Shown piece after piece: positions 1-4,950 of a stretch of DNA of 7,127 bases. This DNA is from Planctomycetota bacterium (GTDB lineage Bacteria > Planctomycetota > UBA1135 > GCA-002686595): assembly GCA_011524785.1 (NCBI GenBank), contig WTJQ01000252.1:1-7127 (forward strand). Reading direction: 5' to 3'. The notes below the pieces were generated by a model. The model was not told the DNA's origin, searched no databases, and saw only the letters and a list, made by a program, of their open reading frames with translations. Each line of letters opens with the position of its first letter. Within the stretch, counting starts at the first letter, position 1. Both the position numbers and the translations under genes were made by a program.

Positions 1-79
1 CGTCCTCACCATCGGCAGGCAGGAGGGCGGCCCCGAGGAGCAGGGAGGAGACCAGCAGGGAGAGGACTCTGGTGCGCAT
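1..79 (-). CDS. Secreted protein, N-terminal fragment (signal peptide only)
   Basis: Only the first 26 codons are visible before the window ends, starting at an ATG. The product begins MRTRVLSLLVSSLLLGAALL and continues PADGED. This is a classic Sec signal peptide: a short n-region with two arginines, a hydrophobic stretch from about residues 5 to 20, and a possible cleavage site near LPA/DGED. The protein is therefore probably exported, but the visible part says nothing about its function. It starts 36 bases after the stop of the JAMM peptidase gene, so the two could be co-transcribed. No Shine-Dalgarno sequence precedes the ATG, as is also true of the three genes before it. The call rests on signal-peptide character alone. 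Confidence 0.6.
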   Translation of the reverse strand, partial: MRTRVLSLLVSSLLLGAALLPADGED

Positions 80-115
80 CCCGAAGAGGGTAGGCGCCGG
101 CCACGGGGGCCAGCG

Positions 116-559
116 TCACGACTGCGCAAGGTCGTCCGGACCCCAGCGCTGGAGCACTCTTCCGACGCCTCCGTGCCAGTGCACGAGCAGGGCGCCCAGG
201 GGCCGGAGCCCGATCACGAGCGCCAGGGCCTCCTCCCAGAGGCCCTCCGCGTCCGCTGGGCTCAGGACTGCCGGGCCCTCCGGGTGCGTGTGCCAGATCC
301 CGCGCAGTGAGCCGTCGAGGGCCTCGGGGAGCAGGTCCCGCGCATCGATCTCGAAGGCGGCCCGCTGGCCCCGTCCTCTGGGGAGGGCGACAAGGGCGCC
401 CTCCCGCTCGATCAGCACCCCGCACGCCTCCCGCGGGCTGGAGGCGCGCGCCTCGGCCACCAGGGCGGTGATGGCGGACGAACTCAACAGCGGCTGGCCG
501 TCCTGTCCCTGCCTCTTGGGTCCCTGCCTCTTGGGCTCGAGCTCCTCCTGGCGCCGCAT
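116..559 (-). CDS. JAB/MPN (Mov34/PAD-1) family JAMM-motif metallopeptidase
   Basis: This is a predicted 147-residue protein. The zinc-binding JAMM signature is complete: a glutamate in PREACGVLIE (Glu44), then WHTHPEGPAVLSPADAEG (His90, His92, Ser100, Asp103). JAMM enzymes are zinc isopeptidases or peptidases. Bacterial ones release ubiquitin-like or sulfur-carrier proteins, or process other peptides. A single MPN domain of about 120 residues fills almost the whole protein, which is a normal length for stand-alone bacterial members. There is no signal peptide, so it is probably cytoplasmic. No E1-like enzyme or ubiquitin-like partner lies nearby, so the substrate is unknown. The start is uncertain. 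I chose the ATG at 559, but in-frame GTG (604) and TTG (652) codons would extend it. None has a Shine-Dalgarno site, and the 652 start would sit next to a strong hairpin. Residues 9-18 are a duplicated PKRQG. Confidence 0.85.
   Translation of the reverse strand: MRRQEELEPKRQGPKRQGQDGQPLLSSSAITALVAEARASSPREACGVLIEREGALVALPRGRGQRAAFEIDARDLLPEALDGSLRGIWHTHPEGPAVLSPADAEGLWEEALALVIGLRPLGALLVHWHGGVGRVLQRWGPDDLAQS
506..535. repeat. Perfect 15-bp tandem duplication in the JAMM peptidase N-terminus
   Basis: The unit TCCCTGCCTCTTGGG (plus strand) occurs twice back to back, at 506-520 and 521-535, with no mismatch. Read on the minus strand it is in frame and encodes PKRQG twice (residues 9-18). It lies just before the MPN domain, in a basic, probably flexible tail. 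An exact repeat suggests recent replication slippage, and a copy-number change would keep the frame. Confidence 0.9.
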
Positions 560-658
560 GTCGCGCAGGGTAGCAGCGGTCGCGTGGAGGCGCAGGAGGG
601 GCACCCGTCGGCGTCGGATCCCCGGTGCGAGATCCCCAGCGCTGGAGCCCAACGACGA

Positions 659-694
659 GCGAGGGGCCCCAGCCGTGTGGCGGGAGCCCCTCGC
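659..694 (-). terminator. Strong GC hairpin after the LTxxQ-like protein gene, candidate terminator
   Basis: Perfect 9-bp arms, GCGAGGGGC (659-667) and GCCCCTCGC (686-694), flank an 18-base loop. Inside the loop, CCC (668-670) can pair with GGG (682-684) across a one-base bulge, extending the stem. The hairpin starts 20 bases after the stop of the 254-residue protein and lies upstream of the JAMM gene. No T-run follows on the minus strand, so it is not a textbook intrinsic terminator. It could also act as an RNA-stabilising or attenuating structure. The fold is read directly from the sequence; the terminator role is inference. Confidence 0.5.
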
Positions 695-714
695 GTCTCG
701 AGACCTGGCGCCGG

Positions 715-1479
715 TCAGTTGCCGCGGCCGCCGCGACCCCCGCGGCCGCCCGTGTTGCCGAAGCCGCCGAAGCCACCGCGGCCCATGCCGAAGTCGTTGC
801 CGTACTCGCTCTGGTAGGTCTCGTACTGGGTGGGGGAGAGGAAGCCCTGCAGGGTGCTGGAGGCCTCGTTCCGGATCTCCTCCATGCCGGAGCGCATCAT
901 GTCTCGACTGTCGGGACCCCAGCCAGCGGCGCGCATGTCCTCCATCAGCTTGGAGGAGGCCTCCCGGCTGCTGGTCATGACGTCGCGCATCTGACCGAGC
1001 TGCGACTGGTCGAGACCGAGCTTGGCGCTCATGTCCGAGAGTCGGTCCTCCATCATCTGCTCCATCCGCTCGGCGCGCTCGGCATCACGCTCCTCGCGCT
1101 CGCGATCGCGGATGTTCTCCTGGGCCGTGGCGACCCAGTCCTCGAAGTGGGGCGGCATGGCGATCTGCGGGTTGCGCAGGGTCGTCATGTAGCTCTCCAG
1201 CTCGGCCTTGAGCTCGGCCAGGTCCACCTGCGGCGCTGCGGGGGCCGCGGCGTCCCGGCGCGTGGGCGCTGCGGCCACCTGCATCTCCACCTCGTCGAGA
1301 CGGCTGGCGAAGCGGTCGAGGCGCTCCTCGATGCCCGAGAGATCGACCGCAGGGGCCGTGGCCGAGAGGGCCGGGGCCGGGGCCTCCGCGGGCCCGGGGA
1401 GGAGGACGGAGGACAGGCCGGCTCCGCCGACGCCTGCGACGAGGCCGACGAGGGCCACGATGGGGAGGTTGGTGCTCAT
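715..1479 (-). CDS. Membrane-anchored or exported helical protein with LTxxQ-like motifs and a Gly/Arg-rich tail
   Basis: This is a 254-residue protein of unknown function. Residues 6-27 (PIVALVGLVAGVGGAGLSSV and beyond) form one hydrophobic segment, either an anchor or an uncleaved signal. A Pro/Ala-rich stretch follows, then a short heptad-like helix (about 47-70). A long charged helical region rich in Arg, Glu and Met spans about 112-150. Two motifs, LGLDQSQLGQM (about 154-164) and FLSPTQYETYQ (213-223), resemble the LTxxQ repeats of Spy/CpxP-like periplasmic proteins. Such proteins bind unfolded proteins or sense envelope stress; I infer only loose relatedness. The C-terminus (231-254) is almost entirely Gly, Arg and Phe, with GGRGGRGGRG. 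It follows the 352-residue exported protein by 40 bases, and both share GRGG tracts, so they probably form one unit. The ATG has no Shine-Dalgarno site. Confidence 0.8.
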   Translation of the reverse strand: MSTNLPIVALVGLVAGVGGAGLSSVLLPGPAEAPAPALSATAPAVDLSGIEERLDRFASRLDEVEMQVAAAPTRRDAAAPAAPQVDLAELKAELESYMTTLRNPQIAMPPHFEDWVATAQENIRDREREERDAERAERMEQMMEDRLSDMSAKLGLDQSQLGQMRDVMTSSREASSKLMEDMRAAGWGPDSRDMMRSGMEEIRNEASSTLQGFLSPTQYETYQSEYGNDFGMGRGGFGGFGNTGGRGGRGGRGN

Positions 1480-1519
1480 GGGATCAGGGTTGCTGGGTTC
1501 TGGTTGATCGGGACGGGGC

Positions 1520-2578
1520 TCACTCGGCTGCGACCGAGACCGCGATCTCGACGGAGCCCTCGGTGGTGGAGCTCATCTCCATCTCCCGGTCGCCCCGGGA
1601 CATGCTGCGCTCCATCTGCAGGACGAAGTCGCCCTCGAGCTCGAGGGCCACGGGACGGTTCTCGGAGGTGGACCAGAGCAGGCGCCCCTCCAGCTCGACC
1701 TCGACGGTCGTCTCCGGGAGGACGGTGCTGGTCGGAGACGCGAGGAGGAGCCCGCCGCCGCGCCCGCCGCGACCGCCGCCCCACTCACGCTCCGGGAGGA
1801 TGCCGTCGGCCTCGCACTCGAGCTCGATGACCAGGCACTCGAGGTCGTCCACGGTCTCGGTCTCCTCGGTCAGGGTCGCCTCACCCTCCCACTCGAGACC
1901 CGCCATGGCCTGGAGGTTGAAGCCACCGCGGCCGCCGCTGAAGCCGCGGCGTCCGCCGCGGCCGCCGCCCTCGCCACGACCACCGCGCTCACCGCCGCCC
2001 TGGGAGGGCCGACCGAACATCGCGGCCTCGAGGCCCATGCCGAGGCCCTGGACGAGCGCGTCGCTCTCCAGGTCCCAGGTGCCCCCGGCCTCGACGGCCT
2101 CGGTGGGGAGCAGGGCATCGAGCTCGAGGCCCAGCTCGAGGGAGGCGAAGTCGGCGCCCTCGGGCTCGGAGCCCTCGACGACCTCGACCTCGACGTCCCC
2201 GTTCTCGGCGAAGCCGAGCTCGAGCACGGCGCCCTCGGCGTCGCTGGTCTGCTCGATGTCGCGCTCCTCGCCGCGCATGCTGACGACCCCCTCGCTGCCG
2301 AGGGTCTCGATCGTGCGGCGCACCCGCGTCGGCGCGCCGTCCTCGTGCTCGAGGACCTTGTCGACGGTGGTGATGGTGAGGGTGCGCTCGTTGGCCCCGC
2401 CGCCGAAGCCGCGGCCCTCCATCTCCTCGCCGTCGACGATCATGACCATGTCGACGACCTCGCTGGTGGTCGTGATCGTGCGCTCGACGCGCAGGCTGCG
2501 GTCGGCGGTGTAGTCGGTCGCCAGGGTGCTGCCGAGGGCGGCGGCGCTGGCCAGGGAGAGGCTGGTGAGGAGCTTCAT
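1520..2578 (-). CDS. Exported protein of unknown function with RGG-type insertions
   Basis: This is a predicted 352-residue protein. I chose the ATG at 2578 because it opens a clear signal peptide, MKLLTSLSLASAAALGSTLA, with possible cleavage near residue 20; the reading frame stays open upstream but that part is low-complexity. The mature part is acidic and rich in alternating hydrophobic/polar segments, suggesting beta structure (for example 30-75, 117-136, 290-325). LPTEAVEAGGTWDLESDAL (158-176) resembles the 'LP...V.xGdsW' signature of planctomycete secreted proteins such as the DUF6263 group; this is a recollection-level match only. Gly/Arg-rich insertions occupy 193-220 and 266-276. There are two cysteines, C248 and C255, six residues apart in between. 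It heads a two-gene unit with the 254-residue protein. It begins after a 187-bp intergenic region that should hold its promoter, but I could not find convincing -35/-10 boxes. Confidence 0.8.
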   Translation of the reverse strand: MKLLTSLSLASAAALGSTLATDYTADRSLRVERTITTTSEVVDMVMIVDGEEMEGRGFGGGANERTLTITTVDKVLEHEDGAPTRVRRTIETLGSEGVVSMRGEERDIEQTSDAEGAVLELGFAENGDVEVEVVEGSEPEGADFASLELGLELDALLPTEAVEAGGTWDLESDALVQGLGMGLEAAMFGRPSQGGGERGGRGEGGGRGGRRGFSGGRGGFNLQAMAGLEWEGEATLTEETETVDDLECLVIELECEADGILPEREWGGGRGGRGGGLLLASPTSTVLPETTVEVELEGRLLWSTSENRPVALELEGDFVLQMERSMSRGDREMEMSSTTEGSVEIAVSVAAE

Positions 2579-2691
2579 GGGCGGGTCGAGAGGGCGCTTG
2601 GCTCGGGTCCTGGGACTCGTGGGGCCATGGGTGAGGAGAGATCCGGCGCTCGGTCGCGGAACCGGGCGAGTGAAGGATCGCCCCCGGAGCA

Positions 2692-2712
2692 CCCCCTCAC
2701 AACCCGTGGGGG
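2692..2712. other. Secondary hairpin in the intergenic region between the regulator and exported-protein genes
   Basis: CCCC (2693-2696) and CAC (2698-2700) pair with GTG (2706-2708) and GGGG (2709-2712) around the loop AACCC. This gives 7 bp with one bulged base. It lies 17 bases beyond the stronger hairpin at 2730-2753 in the direction of transcription. The two could act as tandem terminators, or this one could belong to the leader of the following gene. The rest of the 187-bp gap (2579-2765) holds no promoter or operator that I can support. Confidence 0.35.
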
Positions 2713-2729
2713 CCGCCCAGGAGGCAGGG

Positions 2730-2753
2730 GCCCGCTCCATGTTGGGAGCGGGC
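2730..2753 (-). terminator. Probable terminator hairpin after the LytTR response regulator gene
   Basis: Perfect 9-bp arms, GCCCGCTCC (2730-2738) and GGAGCGGGC (2745-2753), flank the 6-base loop ATGTTG. The hairpin begins 12 bases after the regulator's stop codon, the usual place for an operon terminator. No T-run follows on the minus strand. In very GC-rich genomes, terminators without a U-tract or Rho-dependent ends are common, so the role is likely but unproven. Confidence 0.6.
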
Positions 2754-2765
2754 GGTCGGGTGCGC

Positions 2766-3467
2766 TCAACCCAGGGCCCGGCGGACCTCGGCGGCCCTGG
2801 AGCGGCTGACGGGGACCCGTTCGCCGCCCTCGAGGACCAGCTCGGCACCGCCCGAGGGGAGCGAGTGGAGCTCGCGGACCCCGGACAGCGGCACGATCGC
2901 GGAGCGATGCACCCGCAGGAACCCGTGGGGCGCGAGGGCCTCCTCCATGCGGGCCATGGACTCCCGCATCAGCCGGCTGCCCTCGGCGGTGTGCAGGTGG
3001 ACGTACTGGTCAGCCGACTCCACCCAGCGGAGCGAGGCGATGGCGACCACCTCCATGCGGCCCTCCTTGCGGAGGACGAGCCGCGCGCCCTCCCCCGCGC
3101 CCTCGAGGCGCTGCTGTGCGCGCTCGACGGCCGCGGCGAAGCGCGCCGCGTCGTAGGGCTTCAGGAGGTAGTCGATGGCCTGGACCTCGAAGGCCTCCAC
3201 GGCGAACTCGGGGTGGGCCGTGGCGAACACCACGGCGCGGGGGGCGGCGCTGCCCAGCGTCCGGACGACCTCGATCCCCGTGCAGCCCGGCATCTCGACG
3301 TCGAGGACGGCGAGGTCGACCGTGGTGGCCTCGAGGCACGCGATCGCCGAGGCGCCGTCCGAGCAGGTGGCCACCAGCTCGAGGTCGGGGTGCTGCTGGA
3401 CGAGTGCGGCCAGCTCGGCGCGGGAGAGCGGCTCGTCGTCCGCGACCAGGGTTCGCAAGGGGGGCAT
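2766..3467 (-). CDS. LytTR-family two-component response regulator
   Basis: This is a 233-residue DNA-binding response regulator of the LytR/AlgR type. The receiver domain (about 5-120) has the acidic pair Asp10/Asp11 in VADDEP, the phospho-acceptor Asp56 in LAVLDVEMPG, Thr83 in FATAHPE and Lys103 in YLLKPYDA. All the canonical residues are present. The LytTR DNA-binding domain (about 128-232) includes LRWVESADQYVHLHT, FLRVHRSAIVPLSGV and VPVSRSRAAEVRRAL, which match the family's conserved elements. The length is typical. The kinase that should phosphorylate it lies directly upstream: the kinase stop and this ATG are 8 bases apart, and GAGGA within TGAGGAAGCCCATG serves as ribosome binding site. 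The open frame continues upstream to 3815, but that stretch overlaps the kinase catalytic domain and resembles no receiver domain, so the ATG at 3467 is the real start. Its target operators are unknown. Confidence 0.95.
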   Translation of the reverse strand: MPPLRTLVADDEPLSRAELAALVQQHPDLELVATCSDGASAIACLEATTVDLAVLDVEMPGCTGIEVVRTLGSAAPRAVVFATAHPEFAVEAFEVQAIDYLLKPYDAARFAAAVERAQQRLEGAGEGARLVLRKEGRMEVVAIASLRWVESADQYVHLHTAEGSRLMRESMARMEEALAPHGFLRVHRSAIVPLSGVRELHSLPSGGAELVLEGGERVPVSRSRAAEVRRALG

Positions 3468-3472
3468 GGGCT

Positions 3473-3477
3473 TCCTC
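3473..3477 (-). promoter_or_regulatory. Ribosome binding site of the response regulator, overlapping the kinase stop
   Basis: On the minus strand the junction reads TGAGGAAGCCCATG. GAGGA overlaps the kinase's TGA stop and lies 5 bases before the regulator ATG. The arrangement favours translational coupling of kinase and regulator, and it fixes the regulator start. Confidence 0.75.
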
Positions 3478-4948
3478 AGAGCGGCAGGCGGAGGACGACG
3501 CGCGCGCCGCCGGTGGCCGGGTTCTCGAGCGCCATCGAACCCCGCTCCCCGTAGAGGGTTCCGAGGCGCTTGCGGGTGTTGGCGAGGCCGATGCCCGCGC
3601 CCTCGCCCGCGCGCAGGACGTCCTCCGGGAACGCCACGCCGTCGTTCTCCACGACGAGCTCCAGCGAGCTCCCCTCGCGACGCGCGTGGATCCGCACCTC
3701 CACGGGCTCGACCGTCTGCTCGAGGCCGTGCCGGACCGCGTTCTCCACGAGGGGCAGCAGGATCAGCGGGGGGACCTCCAGTCCGCGCAGCTCCTCGGAG
3801 CAGGCGCTGCTGCACGTGAGACGCTCCCCGTGCCGCAGCCGCTCCAGGTCGAGGTAGCTCGAGCAGAGCTCCAGCTCGTCGTGGAGCGATGAGCGCCCCG
3901 TGCGCGAGCGGTCGAGGGTCCCGCGCAGGAGGTCGCCGAGGGTCACCAGGGCCGTGCGGGCCTCCTCGGAGCGATCGAGGCGCATGAGGGCGCCGACCGA
4001 GTGGAGCGCGTTGAACAGGAAGTGGGGGCGGAGCTGGGCCTCCAGGGACGCCAGCTGGGCCGAGGTGAGCTCGGAGCTGAGCTCCGCGCGCTCCAGGGCG
4101 AGGGAGGCGGCCTGCCGGCGGGCCTCCTCCGAGCGCAGGTGGCTCGCGGCCCCGGCGCAGACCAGGAGCAGGAGCGCGTGCGTCACCCAGCGTCGCAGCG
4201 GGACGTCCTCTCGGCCGAGGCCCCCGCGGGCCCGCCGAGGGTCGAACCGCCCAGGGCGACGCGGGCGCCGCCCATCGGCCTCCTCCTCCGGCAAGCCCTG
4301 CGCGCGCCGAGGCTCGGACGCCGGGCCCGGCTCGACGCCCTCCTCGACCGGGGGCTCCACGTCGCCGGGAGGACTCACTTCGGGCGCGGCTTCGCCAGGG
4401 ACGCTGGCCTCGGGCTCGACATTGCCGGGAGCGCTCGCCCCGGGCTCGACGCGCCGGCCCTCGGAGCCTGTCGAGGGAGCGTCCGTGTCGGCCGCTCCTG
4501 GATCGACCTCGGCCTCGCGGGGGCGCCGCGGGCGCTCCTCGCGCCCAGGGCCCTCGTCGTCAGCGAACGACAGCGCAGGCGGCATCAGCGGTCTCAGGGC
4601 GTCCCAGCTGGCTCCCACGCCCCAGGTCGCAACGGCCGCGAGGGCCACGTGGGAGAGCGCGCGGATCGGGAGCGGCCAGCGGCCGCCCGCCTGCATCACG
4701 GGGACGATGCCCAGGAGGACGACGACTCCCCAGAGTCCCCAGCGAACCAGCTGGGACAGCAGGAACGCCGACTCGTCGAAGGCCGGCCCGAAGCGCCGCC
4801 CGCCGAGGGCGTTGCTGAGCTCCAGGGTGTTGGCGCCCGCGAGGGCGAGGACCCCGAGGCCCACCAGCAGGGTGCGCCCCGCCCACGAGCGGAGCAGACG
4901 CTCGAGGAGACCCTGCCGCTCCTCCGCCCCTGCCTGCGGCGTCGTCAC
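3476..4948 (-). CDS. LytS/AlgZ-type sensor histidine kinase with a long low-complexity linker
   Basis: This is a 490-residue membrane kinase, the probable partner of the LytTR regulator just downstream. Four hydrophobic segments lie at about 24-42, 61-86, 96-114 and 255-270. The phospho-acceptor domain (PF06580) starts near 295, with His309 in LRPHFLFNALHSV and SSYLDLERLRHGERL (363-377). The ATPase domain has VENAVRHGLE (401-410), VVENDGVAF (432-440) and GAGIGLANTRKRL (450-462). All catalytic boxes look intact. Unusually, about 125 residues of acidic, Pro-rich sequence (128-252) separate segments 3 and 4, where short loops are normal; it contains decapeptide repeats. With a cytoplasmic N-terminus the linker would be outside, although its arginine-rich ends make the topology uncertain. 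The start is GTG, only 2 bases after the TAG of the upstream gene. A GAGGAG sits 14 bases before it, so it probably relies on coupling. Confidence 0.93.
   Translation of the reverse strand: MTTPQAGAEERQGLLERLLRSWAGRTLLVGLGVLALAGANTLELSNALGGRRFGPAFDESAFLLSQLVRWGLWGVVVLLGIVPVMQAGGRWPLPIRALSHVALAAVATWGVGASWDALRPLMPPALSFADDEGPGREERPRRPREAEVDPGAADTDAPSTGSEGRRVEPGASAPGNVEPEASVPGEAAPEVSPPGDVEPPVEEGVEPGPASEPRRAQGLPEEEADGRRPRRPGRFDPRRARGGLGREDVPLRRWVTHALLLLVCAGAASHLRSEEARRQAASLALERAELSSELTSAQLASLEAQLRPHFLFNALHSVGALMRLDRSEEARTALVTLGDLLRGTLDRSRTGRSSLHDELELCSSYLDLERLRHGERLTCSSACSEELRGLEVPPLILLPLVENAVRHGLEQTVEPVEVRIHARREGSSLELVVENDGVAFPEDVLRAGEGAGIGLANTRKRLGTLYGERGSMALENPATGGARVVLRLPL
4331..4450 (-). repeat. 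Degenerate 30-bp / decapeptide repeats in the kinase linker
   Basis: Four consecutive ten-residue units lie at kinase residues 167-206: VEPGASAPGN, VEPEASVPGE, AAPEVSPPGD and the diverged VEPPVEEGVE. The consensus is (V/A)(E/A)P-x-x-S-x-P-G-x. The first three align without gaps, and the units are 30 bases each. They are Pro/Glu/Gly-rich and probably unstructured. They look like old tandem duplication followed by drift. Confidence 0.75.
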
Positions 4949-4950
4949 GA

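Noticed and set aside
625..1830. Long plus-strand open frame opposite the two exported-protein genes
   Set aside because: It is antisense to two convincing minus-strand genes. Its translation is low-complexity, with no domain or signal, as expected for mirror frames in very GC-rich DNA.
2579..2765. Sigma-70 promoter for the exported-protein pair
   Set aside because: Only scattered partial matches such as TTGTGA are present, with no properly spaced -10 box. A promoter must exist nearby, but I cannot place it.
2579..2848. N-terminal extension of the 352-residue exported protein
   Set aside because: It would bury the signal peptide, cross the hairpin region and overlap the end of the regulator gene.
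3468..3815. N-terminal extension of the response regulator
   Set aside because: It lies in another frame of the kinase ATPase domain, is Arg/Ala/Gly-rich, and a good ribosome binding site supports the ATG at 3467.
4331..4450. CRISPR-like array
   Set aside because: The roughly 30-base repeats are contiguous, degenerate, in frame and coding, with no spacers. They are protein decapeptide repeats.
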